Positions 34,732 through 42,458 of a stretch of DNA of 55,134 nucleotides are shown in pieces; position 1 is the stretch's first letter, and the number at the start of each line of letters is the position of its first letter. Origin of the DNA: an uncultured Lentisphaerota bacterium (GTDB lineage: Bacteria > Verrucomicrobiota > Lentisphaeria > Victivallales > UBA1829). The position numbers were made by a program, and so were the translations under genes. The stretch lies in NCBI GenBank assembly GCA_900320095.1, contig ONQZ01000009.1, positions 1-55,134 on the forward strand. Reading direction: 5' to 3'. The notes beneath the pieces were generated by a model. That model was not told the origin of the DNA. It searched no databases and saw nothing but the letters and a program-made list of their open reading frames with translations.

Positions 34732-35349
34732 ATGACAACGGATGAATTAGTTCAAAAGTATTGGAATTACTACCTGATGCTGGAACAAAGGCTTCTTGAG
34801 ACAAGAAACTATGTTGAGTTCCGAAACGAGAATTTCAACACGTCTTCAAACGAGTTTGGTCTTTTGATTATATCAATCGGTGCCGAACTGGACAATTTTT
34901 TTAAGACATATTGTGAGATTCCTGATGGAGAACGGGACACTCAAAAAACCAGTATGAAAGTATATGCCGATTACCTTTCCCAGCACTATCCCGATATAGC
35001 AAATGAAAAGATAACCGTCTTGGACACTAATCCCGTAATCATTCTTTCTCCATTCGCTCTTACAAAGCCTGAGAATCAGCATTACCAGTGGTGGGATGCA
35101 TACAATCAGGTAAAACATAATCGGTATGAGAATTTTACAGAGGCGAAACTGATTAATGCGATTACGCTTTTATCCGCTTTGTTCCTTCTGGAAATGAAAG
35201 AATTCAAAAACATATACGATTTTTCTGCGGATAAAGAACATGCTATGGACTGTCCGCTCAATCAGTCTAAGTTATTTGCAATGAAAGAATGGAATTTTAG
35301 ATGCAGCCCTCTTGAAGGTATGTATTTTACAGAAGTTGCAGAAAACTAA
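34732..35349 (+). CDS. HEPN-like protein of unknown function (205 aa)
   Basis: Soluble, mostly helical protein. The segment WWDAYNQVKHNRYENF at about 122-137, followed by a hydrophobic helix (LINAITLLSALFLLE), resembles the HEPN fold, whose RNase or regulatory members often sit in defence and toxin systems. I do not recognise a precise family, and the classical R-x4-6-H motif is not clean. The gene uses AT-rich codons unlike its neighbours, with a clear ribosome-binding site (AAGGAG), its own promoter and its own terminator. It looks acquired, next to the type II restriction-modification cassette. Defence function is inference from the fold and neighbours. Confidence 0.45.
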   Translation: MTTDELVQKYWNYYLMLEQRLLETRNYVEFRNENFNTSSNEFGLLIISIGAELDNFFKTYCEIPDGERDTQKTSMKVYADYLSQHYPDIANEKITVLDTNPVIILSPFALTKPENQHYQWWDAYNQVKHNRYENFTEAKLINAITLLSALFLLEMKEFKNIYDFSADKEHAMDCPLNQSKLFAMKEWNFRCSPLEGMYFTEVAEN

Positions 35350-35411
35350 AAACTATCAAATTCAGAAACGGTTTTTCATTACATTTTTACGCAAAAGTTT
35401 TTTCTGCAACG

Positions 35412-35441
35412 AAGCCGCAATGGAGCAATCCGTTGCGGCTT
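35412..35441 (+). terminator. Terminator of the HEPN-like gene
   Basis: AAGCCGCAA, 12-nt loop, TTGCGGCTT, then TTTTTA: a textbook rho-independent terminator. Confidence 0.85.
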
Positions 35442-35474
35442 TTTTATGTATTCAAGACGCAAGATGCGGATGAA

Positions 35475-35990
35475 TCAGCCCTTCTTCACGGGGATGATGA
35501 GCGCGCATTCGTAGTCCGGCGCGGCGGGATTGCCGGGGGAGTAAGCCTCGATGTCGATGCCGAGGCCCCGGTACTCCGGGTGGTCTTTCAGCCAGCTCCC
35601 GTAGGCGGCCGTGTAAAGGTCCTGCAGCGATTTCGGCAGCGTACCCTTGCAGCGGAATTCCGCCCAGTCGGACGAGGGGAGCGCCAGGAGCTTCATGTCC
35701 TCCGGAACGGCACCGCCGCGGTATTCGCCGCAGATCATGTACTCGAACGCCCCGTCCTGTCCCTCGTTTTTCAGACAGCGGCAGACGGCGTACTCGCCGA
35801 TCTTATTCTCGAGAACCGCCTGTTCTTCCGGCGTCTCCGGCTTCATCGTCTGAAAGAGGCGCGCATAACGCTGTGCGAAGTCGTTCCAGAATTCCGGGCA
35901 CTTTTGGTATCCTTCCTCGTTCCTGATGACGATGGAGAATCCGATGACGGTGAATTCCTCATGATGCGTGATGACGGGCTGCGGTTCCAT
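35475..35990 (-). CDS. GyrI-like small-molecule-binding domain protein (171 aa)
   Basis: Stand-alone GyrI/AraC-effector-binding-like domain. It begins with EFTVIGFSIVIRNEEGY. The middle has GEYAVCRCLKNEGQDGAFEY and the end YGSWLKDHPEYRGLGIDIEAY. Related proteins bind hydrophobic drugs or peptides, and some (SbmC) protect gyrase. There is no DNA-binding domain. The codons look GC-rich again, unlike the adjacent vsr gene, so the edge of the AT-rich block lies between 35990 and 36015. A GAGG-C7-TATG-like start context resembles that of the DUF3795 gene. Confidence 0.65.
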   Translation of the reverse strand: MEPQPVITHHEEFTVIGFSIVIRNEEGYQKCPEFWNDFAQRYARLFQTMKPETPEEQAVLENKIGEYAVCRCLKNEGQDGAFEYMICGEYRGGAVPEDMKLLALPSSDWAEFRCKGTLPKSLQDLYTAAYGSWLKDHPEYRGLGIDIEAYSPGNPAAPDYECALIIPVKKG

Positions 35991-36014
35991 AGGGGGGCCT
36001 CTTTTAAAATGTCT

Positions 36015-36437
36015 TTACTTGCCTCTTTGTTTCAGACGTTCTTTTCTCAGTTTTCTTATGTAATAGTTTGTTTGCGCATGGATTCTGCATTCCCAAATCA
36101 CAAAAACCTTCCATCCTGCCTTTTTGAGCTGACGGATTTCATTAGCATCCCTCTCGACATTCCGTTTGAGCTTTTTGTCCCAATACTCCCGATTGGTTGA
36201 GGGAACTGTCGCTCGTTTACATCCGGGATGCTGATGCCAGAAACAACCGTTCACAAAAATGACCGTTTTGTATTTTGGAAATATGATATCCGGTTTTCCC
36301 GGAAGTTTTGCATTATGTAACCGATAGCGAAATCCTGCATTAAAAAACATCTTGCGAACATATATTTCAGGAGACGTATTCTTTCCATAGACGCTTCTCA
36401 TTACTCTACTTCTTATCGATTTATCATAGCAGTCCAT
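36015..36437 (-). CDS. vsr: Very short patch repair endonuclease
   Basis: Vsr nicks at T:G mismatches that arise when 5-methylcytosine deaminates in methylase sites. At 140 residues it has the family length. Motifs: RSRVMRSVYGKNTSPE, FRYRLHNAKLPGKPDIIFPK with the catalytic Asp, and VIFVNGCFWHQHPGC with the zinc/active-site Cys and His. KKAGWKVFVIWECR is near the C-terminus. It is the last gene of the restriction-modification cassette and protects the methylated sites of the C5-methylase at 37418-38500. AT-rich. Confidence 0.93.
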   Translation of the reverse strand: MDCYDKSIRSRVMRSVYGKNTSPEIYVRKMFFNAGFRYRLHNAKLPGKPDIIFPKYKTVIFVNGCFWHQHPGCKRATVPSTNREYWDKKLKRNVERDANEIRQLKKAGWKVFVIWECRIHAQTNYYIRKLRKERLKQRGK

Positions 36438-36478
36438 GTATAATCACCTTTTACCCAGGCATGCAAAAACATGTCCTT

Positions 36479-37399
36479 TTATTTCGCAAAATCAATTTTC
36501 AAAGACGGATCCGTTTCACATTCATCTATTATTTGATTGTACGCATCAACAATTTGCTTCGCAGTTGTTTTTCGTCCCGAAACAGCAAACTTGCCAAGCT
36601 CATAAATATTGCCTGCAATAAACTGTTCGACATCAAATATATCAAGCCTATCTGCAATTCCCTGCGACTCAGCAAGACCTTCCGCAACAGGAACCTTTCG
36701 ATATGTCGTGATAATTATAGGCTTTATCGCACTTTCCAAATTGCGCACACATTTGCGAATCAACGCCTCAGATGGTGCAGATGTAACATGAATTGCAACA
36801 TCCTCAAAAATGAAATCTCCATCCCGACCGGACACTTCATCCGCAACAGATGCCCCATGCATTTCAGGACGTTCAGGTAAAATAAGGGAAAGTTTTGCTC
36901 CGACTAAATGCTGAAGGACAGTTCCGACAACTGTTGCTCCACTTATTTCCGACTGTCTTTTTCCCGCTTGCGCAATTAAATCTCGAATGGCGGAACGCAT
37001 GGATTTAGCGGCGTCAAAATGAAAAACCATTGGCTTTCCGGCAAAAAAAACGCGAACACGATCTACCCACCATCTTTCAATCTCTTTCAGATCTGATTGG
37101 GAAGGATTCAGCTCATTCAGAAACTGAACATAGCGTTGCATATTGCCGACGCTGCCTCGACTGGTGCGACCGCCCTCTTCTGCAAGAACTCTCTCTATGC
37201 CATAATCTTTCAAGAGGTTCTGGACAGAGGATTTTCCCAACAACTTTACTTGACCGTGATTTTCTGTCAAAAGCGTATCTGCATCCAACGGCAATCCGGC
37301 ATTAATTGCCTGCCGTGTAATAACAAGAGCAACGCAAAGAGCGCCTTTCCCTTTCATATTATTCTCTTTTGCAAACGCAAAAAGCTTTTCCTCAATCAT
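36479..37399 (-). CDS. Putative type II restriction endonuclease, DUF4928-like (306 aa)
   Basis: Placed between a C5-cytosine methylase and vsr, the usual place of the cognate endonuclease. It resembles the DUF4928 group found next to such methylases. A predicted nuclease-type segment lies at about 190-210 (VSGRDGDFIFEDVAIHVTSA). Its spaced acidic residues fit a PD-(D/E)xK-like core, though not cleanly. The N-terminus is helical (KLFAFAKENNMKGKGALCVA). It starts 18 bp after the methylase stop. The endonuclease role is inferred from context and family resemblance. Confidence 0.6.
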   Translation of the reverse strand: MIEEKLFAFAKENNMKGKGALCVALVITRQAINAGLPLDADTLLTENHGQVKLLGKSSVQNLLKDYGIERVLAEEGGRTSRGSVGNMQRYVQFLNELNPSQSDLKEIERWWVDRVRVFFAGKPMVFHFDAAKSMRSAIRDLIAQAGKRQSEISGATVVGTVLQHLVGAKLSLILPERPEMHGASVADEVSGRDGDFIFEDVAIHVTSAPSEALIRKCVRNLESAIKPIIITTYRKVPVAEGLAESQGIADRLDIFDVEQFIAGNIYELGKFAVSGRKTTAKQIVDAYNQIIDECETDPSLKIDFAK

Positions 37400-37417
37400 G
37401 TTCTCACCAGTTTTTAG

Positions 37418-38500
37418 TTAGTATATTTGGGATGCTATTGGAGAAAGCAGATTCTCTGCCAGGAAATGGACCACAGGAACAGCTACGGCATCCCCCATGG
37501 CTTTATAACCGTCGTTATAAGAACCGGGCAATTTATAATCATCCGGAGCGCCCATAAGTCTCGCTGTTTCACGAACAGTCAGCAAACGAGTTTTGATTTT
37601 GCCGTTTTCGGTAATCACAAGAATTTGTCGGCTACTTCCCCCTTCCGGAGTTCTAAGACAACCGGCTATCCCATCAAAACGAAGTTCCAAGACCTGTTTC
37701 CCATATCTTGTACGTTTATATGCCGGAAAAACATGCCGTCCGTTTTGAGCGGCCAGATGTACAAAATTCATGTGCCTTTCTGGTATCAAGGACAACAGAT
37801 AGTCTCTTTTTTCATCCGAATCACAGGGAGCGTCAAAATCAACGATTGATTCCAAGTTCGAAGATTTCATAGGCGGGAATGGAAGTTTCCACCATACCCA
37901 ATCGTTCACTGTAGGCGCTATCCGACGAATAGCCTGAGAATGACACCATAATGGACCATTACTGGAAAAAGACGAGATATCATACTTTTTATCAACAGCG
38001 ATAACAAATATCCTTTTTCGGGATTGAGGAAGCCAATGAACAGCATCAAGCATGATTGCACCAACATGGTATCCTCGTTTGACAAGCGCTTGATGAACTT
38101 GGCGATAATTATCACCATTCGCAGAAGAAACGAGACCGACAACGTTCTCCGCTACTGCAATCGGCGGTTTTACGGGAAGCTCATCCATAACTCGGATCCA
38201 TTGCCAAAAAAGACCACTTCTTGCCCCATATAAACCGTTCATGTTTCCGGCAAGAGACAAATCCTGACAGGGGAAACTACCCCATGACAAGGTAACCGAC
38301 GGCAAAGCTGTTCCAGAAACATTTTCAATGGAACCAAGCGTAAGAAGACGCTCAGAATGGTTTGCAATGAAAACATCCGCTTTTTTCTTGCAAATGTCAT
38401 TTGCCCAAACGGTCGTAAAAAAATCTGCCAAAGCAAAAGACACAAGTCCGCTTCCGGCAAAAAAGTCAAGAGATGTTTTCTTTTGAGCAGGACAGACCAT
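37418..38500 (-). CDS. DNA (cytosine-5)-methyltransferase (360 aa)
   Basis: Type II modification enzyme making 5-methylcytosine. Conserved motifs in order: DFFAGSGLVSFAL (I, about 12), GSFPCQDLSLAG (IV, catalytic Cys78), VAENVVGLV (VI, Glu about 119), QSRKRIFVIAV (VIII), a variable target-recognition region, and GYKAMGDAVAVPVV (X). The start at 38500 is used because a promoter (38556-38583) occupies the frame upstream; the ribosome-binding site is poor. It is AT-rich and divergent from glnK. The recognition sequence cannot be read from the protein. Confidence 0.93.
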   Translation of the reverse strand: MVCPAQKKTSLDFFAGSGLVSFALADFFTTVWANDICKKKADVFIANHSERLLTLGSIENVSGTALPSVTLSWGSFPCQDLSLAGNMNGLYGARSGLFWQWIRVMDELPVKPPIAVAENVVGLVSSANGDNYRQVHQALVKRGYHVGAIMLDAVHWLPQSRKRIFVIAVDKKYDISSFSSNGPLWCHSQAIRRIAPTVNDWVWWKLPFPPMKSSNLESIVDFDAPCDSDEKRDYLLSLIPERHMNFVHLAAQNGRHVFPAYKRTRYGKQVLELRFDGIAGCLRTPEGGSSRQILVITENGKIKTRLLTVRETARLMGAPDDYKLPGSYNDGYKAMGDAVAVPVVHFLAENLLSPIASQIY

Positions 38501-38555
38501 AATTCGATGCGGCGTTCGTTGTCGGGATATGGGATGCGGAAATGGAATATAGGAT

Positions 38556-38583
38556 AATATAACAGCTGACGGGTGTTTTTCAA
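38556..38583 (-). promoter_or_regulatory. Promoter of the type II restriction-modification cassette
   Basis: Minus strand TTGAAA (38578-38583), 16-bp spacer, TATATT (38556-38561). The gap 38501-38826 otherwise holds only the glnK promoter. Confidence 0.65.
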
Positions 38584-38764
38584 ACCCCAAACCTCACTTT
38601 TTTAAAGCAATCTTGCCTTTCCTATGGATGTTGTGTTTGGTTTTACGTTTTCTGTCGAGGGGATGGCGGAAATTGTAAAGGTTTGGGTTGGCGGGAAGTG
38701 GTTTTCGGGCGGTTTTCTCCTGAAAGTCTGCTGAATATCGGTCAAAAAACAGCCTGAAACATGT

Positions 38765-38782
38765 TTGGCACGGGATATGCTT
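38765..38782 (+). promoter_or_regulatory. Sigma-54 promoter of glnK-amtB
   Basis: TTGGCACG...ATGCTT with GG (38767-38768) and GC (38779-38780) exactly ten bases apart, the -24/-12 form of RpoN promoters. Its place before glnK-amtB fits nitrogen control. No clear NtrC-type site was identified upstream. Confidence 0.8.
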
Positions 38783-38826
38783 ACCACTCCGGCGTAACCT
38801 CAAAATCCTTTCAGGAGAAACACAAC

Positions 38827-39168
38827 ATGAAACTCATCATCGCGTACATTCAGCCCGACCGGCTGAATCCCGTCAAGCAGGCGCTTTACGCCCGCAGCAT
38901 CTTCAAAATCTCCGTCACGAACGCGCTGGGCTGCGGCCAGCAACGCGGATACGTCCACATGTGGCGCGGCGCGCTTCAGGAAGTCAACCTGCTGAAGAAG
39001 GTCCGCCTCGCGATCGCGGTCAACGACGAATTCGTCGAGACGACCATCGAAGGCATTTGCGAAGGCGCGCGCACCGGACACATCGGCGACGGCAAGATCT
39101 TCGTGCTCCCCATGGACGAATGCATCCGCATCCGCACGGGCGAACGCGGCTCCGAGGCGATCGGCTGA
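38827..39168 (+). CDS. glnK: PII signal protein lacking the uridylylation tyrosine (113 aa)
   Basis: Nitrogen/energy sensor that binds ATP/ADP and 2-oxoglutarate and blocks the ammonium channel AmtB. The C-terminal signatures are clear: [20 protein letters not shown] and [12 protein letters not shown]. The T-loop reads [14 protein letters not shown] where usual PII proteins have GRGRQKGHTELYRG. The residue aligned to uridylylated Tyr51 is Trp46, so GlnD-type control at this site is impossible. Ribosome-binding site CAGGAG. amtB follows 32 bp downstream, the standard glnK-amtB pair. Confidence 0.9.
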   Translation: MKLIIAYIQPDRLNPVKQALYARSIFKISVTNALGCGQQRGYVHMWRGALQEVNLLKKVRLAIAVNDEFVETTIEGICEGARTGHIGDGKIFVLPMDECIRIRTGERGSEAIG

Positions 39169-39200
39169 CATTTTTGAACTCAACAGAAAGGAATCCTACC

Positions 39201-40580
39201 ATGAATAAAATACTTTCCGCCGCCCTGCTCGGGCTGTTCTGCGCCGGGATCGCGTTCGGCGCGGAGGAACAGGCCGCCGAAGCCGTCGCCGAAGCTGCCG
39301 CAGCCGTTGAATCCGTCACAGTCGCGGAGGCCGCCGCGCCCTCGACCGCCGATTATGCGTTGTTCGCGGTCAACAACCTGTGGGTCATGGCGGGCGGCAT
39401 GCTGGTCTTCCTCATGCACCTCGGATTCGCGTGCGTGGAATCCGGTCTGGCCCGCGCCAAGAACTGCAACAACATCCTCTTCAAGAACACCATGACCCCG
39501 GCGATCGGGTTCCTCTCCTACGCCGTCTGCGGATTCGCGCTGATGTACCCCGGCGTGCACTGGATCTGGAACAACTGGTTCGGGTTCGCCGGATTCGGCC
39601 TGCACCTGCCCGCGGGCGATCCGATCGCGTACCACAACGGCGAGTTCACGTACTGGACGGACTTCTTCTTCCAGGGGATGTTCGCCGCGACGGCCGCCAC
39701 GATCGTGTCCGGCGCGGTCGCCGAACGCGTGAAGCTGAGCAGCTATCTGATCTTCACGGCGGTCTACGTGTCGGTCGTGTACCCGGTCGTCGGCTCCTGG
39801 GGCTGGGGCGGCGGCTGGCTGGACGCCATGCACTTCCACGATTTCGCCGGCTCCACCTTCGTGCACAGCGTCGGCGGCTGGGCCGCGCTCTCCGGCGTGA
39901 TCCTGCTCGGGCCGCGCATCGGCAAGTACGTCGACGGCAAGGTGATGCCCATCATGGGCCACAACATGCCGCTCGTGACCATCGGCGTCTTCCTGCTCTG
40001 GCTCGGCTGGTTCGGGTTCAACGGCGCGTCCGCCCTGAACGCGGAGCCGCAGAAGGTCAGTCTCGTGCTCGTGAACACCATGATCGCCGCAAGCGCCGCG
40101 GTCGTCTCCAGCATGCTGACGAGCAAGATCATGCTCCACCACCCCGACCTCTCCATGACGATGAACGGCTGCCTCGCCGGGTTGGTCGGAATCACGGCCG
40201 GAGCGGACTGCGTGAGCGTGGGCTCGGCGGTCATCATCGGCCTTATCGCGGGCATCATCGTGGTCCCGGCGGTCGTCTTCTTCGACCGGCTCCACCTCGA
40301 CGACCCCGTCGGCGCGCTCTCCGTGCACCTCGTGAACGGTGTCTGGGGCACGCTCGCGGTCGGCATTTTCTCCGTCGTGCCGGAATACACGTTCAAGGTG
40401 CAGCTCCTCGGCGCGGTGGCCGTCGGACTCGTGTCCTTCGTGTCCTCGTTCGCGATCTTCTTCGCGCTGAAGAAAATCGCCGGCATCCGCGTCAGCGAGG
40501 AGGAAGAACTCCGCGGCCTCGACCTCTGCGAACACGGCGGCGAAGCCTATCCCGGATTCCAGTTCTTCGTCAACATGTAA
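39201..40580 (+). CDS. amtB: Ammonium transporter (459 aa)
   Basis: Amt/Rh-family channel for ammonium uptake, eleven membrane helices after a signal peptide and an Ala/Glu-rich periplasmic stretch (AEEQAAEAVAEAAAAVE). Conserved elements: NNLWVMAGGMLVFLMHLGFA, the first pore His in FVHSVGGWAALSG, and the twin His in SVHLVNGVWGTLA. The cytoplasmic tail ends LDLCEHGGEAYPGFQFFVNM. AAAGGAATCC precedes the ATG. It is co-transcribed with glnK. A family A repeat begins 2 bp after the stop. Confidence 0.95.
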   Translation: MNKILSAALLGLFCAGIAFGAEEQAAEAVAEAAAAVESVTVAEAAAPSTADYALFAVNNLWVMAGGMLVFLMHLGFACVESGLARAKNCNNILFKNTMTPAIGFLSYAVCGFALMYPGVHWIWNNWFGFAGFGLHLPAGDPIAYHNGEFTYWTDFFFQGMFAATAATIVSGAVAERVKLSSYLIFTAVYVSVVYPVVGSWGWGGGWLDAMHFHDFAGSTFVHSVGGWAALSGVILLGPRIGKYVDGKVMPIMGHNMPLVTIGVFLLWLGWFGFNGASALNAEPQKVSLVLVNTMIAASAAVVSSMLTSKIMLHHPDLSMTMNGCLAGLVGITAGADCVSVGSAVIIGLIAGIIVVPAVVFFDRLHLDDPVGALSVHLVNGVWGTLAVGIFSVVPEYTFKVQLLGAVAVGLVSFVSSFAIFFALKKIAGIRVSEEEELRGLDLCEHGGEAYPGFQFFVNM

Positions 40581-40582
40581 GG

Positions 40583-40628
40583 GGAGGCAAAGCCTCCACT
40601 GCAGTTGTGCCCGGCTTCGCTCGGGCAC
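40583..40628 (+). repeat. Family A paired-hairpin repeat, copy A2
   Basis: Hairpin 1 GGAGGC-AAA-GCCTCC (583-597), linker ACTGCAGTT, hairpin 2 GTGCCCG...CGGGCAC with a GCTTCGCT loop (607-628). It begins directly after the amtB stop codon. Confidence 0.8.
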
Positions 40629-40695
40629 ACTGCAGGCAGTGACAAAACAGCGCCCGGCTGCGTTCGGGCACAAACAAGCACACTCCTCCCCATTT

Positions 40696-40726
40696 GCCCC
40701 GGTCCGTTCAACATACGGTCCGGGGC
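40696..40726 (+). terminator. Terminator of glnK-amtB
   Basis: GCCCCGG, T mismatch, CCGT, loop, ACGG, T, CCGGGGC, then TTTTTCG. Confidence 0.75.
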
Positions 40727-40801
40727 TTTTTCGCGCCTTCGAACCCGACATTGAACACAACCATATAAGCCAAAATTCTCCCCGCGAACGGGCAAAAAAA
40801 A

Positions 40802-40818
40802 GCGGCTATTGAAGCCGC
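40802..40818 (-). terminator. Terminator of the hsdM-hsdS-like operon
   Basis: GCGGCT, 5-nt loop, AGCCGC, followed on the minus strand by eight T (40794-40801). Confidence 0.75.
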
Positions 40819-40850
40819 CTCGTGGTCAAATGAACTGCAAACAGTCTGTG

Positions 40851-40936
40851 TCGTTCGCGTCTCGCGGTCAGTTAATCTGTCGCCGAGCGCAAGCGAGGTT
40901 ACCGAGGCTCGCGAATGCGAGCCCCCAGCGAAGCGG
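40851..40936 (+). repeat. Family B structured repeat, copy B1
   Basis: Reads TCGCGTCTCGCGG, TTAATCTGTCG, hairpin CCGAGC-GCAA-GCGAGG with a GNRA-type loop and two G-A mismatches, TTACCGAGG, hairpin GGCTCGC-GAAT-GCGAGCC, CCCAGCGAAGCGG. It aligns with B3. The outer stem is short here (TCGC/GCGA). It lies 38 bp beyond the hsdS-like stop. Confidence 0.7.
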
Positions 40937-40973
40937 CAAATTCTTTTTAAGGTTTTTGCACAACTAGCGAACG

Positions 40974-42458
40974 TCACTTTGCAAAAATGACTTCGTTGTC
41001 AACAATTTTTAGTGCTTTCTGTTCCATTTTATAAGCTTCGTCGCGTTTTTCACTTGCTTTCAACGCAAGTTCATTGATACGCTTTTGCACTTCGGCATTC
41101 TTCAGGAGCGGGAATGGGATACTGCCGACATGAATATCATCAATTTCATCAACAACTGAACCGTAAGTAAAACGAGTAATCAGAGGATATCCATATTCCG
41201 AAGCCAAAAAGATACTAATATATCCTGCAATATCTTTGGTAGCTGGGACAACTCGAATAATATGCTGATTTGCGGTCCAATTTTCCCACCGTTTTCCAAC
41301 AAGAGCAACTTTTCCTATTGTGCCGCTGCATGTAATCAATGTCATTCCTTCATGAAGTTCGAGTTGTTTCGCAATTCTATTTCCGTGATGTACAAGAGAA
41401 AGATACTTTTTGTTTGTAGGATCAAGCTCAAACAGTTGTTTTCCACCAATAAACACGCGGCCATAGCCATCTTCAACATACACGCGTTTGAATCGGCCGG
41501 GAAGTATAATTTCCTTGCTAATACGTTTATCCCCAACTGTCGTTACTTCCGCAGCATACTTCTTCAGGTGATTCACAATTGCATCAACAATCGGAACATG
41601 ATAAGAAGCATCGACACGTCCCGCCATATCGCTTAATTTGACATTGAAGGTATCTACATTTGCGTTCTTTCGATAAAGATTAACATTAAATGCTTCAATT
41701 CCAGGAAGTTTAAGTTCTTTTGTCAACAAACCTGTCGCTTCGTCTATTAAGTCGTTCGATTCGTCACGCAAATCATAAGATCTAATAATCAATTCATGAA
41801 TACGCTTCTTGATTGCATCAGGCACATCAGGAATAGGAACGGTCGCAAGATGTTCCGGGTCAATATGTTTTATAACTGCGCCATAATTGCTTCTAGTTAA
41901 AAACATTTGCCCCGGGGATGATTTCAAATAAGCATAAACATAACCTGTATCTGTTTCGTTTTTTGGAACTATTCTAATTAAATTCTGCGAGACAAACTTA
42001 TTATTTAGTGTTTTTGAAACAAAGGAAATGCATCCTACTGTTCCAGAACATGTCAACAGAATTTCTCCTTGTTTCACAAACCAGTCCGACCTCTTTTTCG
42101 CGAATTCTTCTGATACAAATTTTTCCGCCTTTGGATTAATATCTGTAACCTGAGATGGAGTAAGCATTCCTTCAGAACAATCTGATCTATTTACAAAAAT
42201 CCTTTTGCATATTCCTGGCCGATAGGAGGTACAAAGACCTTTGTCACCACCCGTAATATGCTTTGTTCCATATTTATGGTTTGCTATTAAATTCTGATAT
42301 TTCCGCAGTTCGACATCATATTTTTGGGCATCCAATCTTTTTCCATTTTTTATAACATCTGAAAGTGCTACCGCACAATGCTTAATCGGCGAGTCCGCTA
42401 TTTCGACATTTTGAAAAAGATCATCTTGCAGGGTATAGGCTACACTTTCATTTACCAT
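40974..42458 (-). CDS. hsdS: Type I-like specificity subunit (494 aa)
   Basis: DNA-recognition subunit with two target-recognition domains. Each ends with the same signature (LLTCSGTVGCISFVSK and LITCSGTIGKVALVGK, followed by QNLIRIVP and QHIIRVVP), joined by helical spacers (AIKKRIHELIIRSYDLRDES). The start at 42458 follows GGAGGGGT and overlaps the methylase stop by 7 bp, so the subunits are coupled. The two half-sites define a split recognition sequence that cannot be read here. AT-rich, unlike flanking genes. It works with the nuclease-methylase protein encoded upstream. Confidence 0.9.
   Translation of the reverse strand: MVNESVAYTLQDDLFQNVEIADSPIKHCAVALSDVIKNGKRLDAQKYDVELRKYQNLIANHKYGTKHITGGDKGLCTSYRPGICKRIFVNRSDCSEGMLTPSQVTDINPKAEKFVSEEFAKKRSDWFVKQGEILLTCSGTVGCISFVSKTLNNKFVSQNLIRIVPKNETDTGYVYAYLKSSPGQMFLTRSNYGAVIKHIDPEHLATVPIPDVPDAIKKRIHELIIRSYDLRDESNDLIDEATGLLTKELKLPGIEAFNVNLYRKNANVDTFNVKLSDMAGRVDASYHVPIVDAIVNHLKKYAAEVTTVGDKRISKEIILPGRFKRVYVEDGYGRVFIGGKQLFELDPTNKKYLSLVHHGNRIAKQLELHEGMTLITCSGTIGKVALVGKRWENWTANQHIIRVVPATKDIAGYISIFLASEYGYPLITRFTYGSVVDEIDDIHVGSIPFPLLKNAEVQKRINELALKASEKRDEAYKMEQKALKIVDNEVIFAK

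Noticed and set aside
38594..38803. Small minus-strand frames in the dcm-glnK gap
   Set aside because: They overlap the glnK promoter, lack ribosome-binding sites and have no recognisable sequence.
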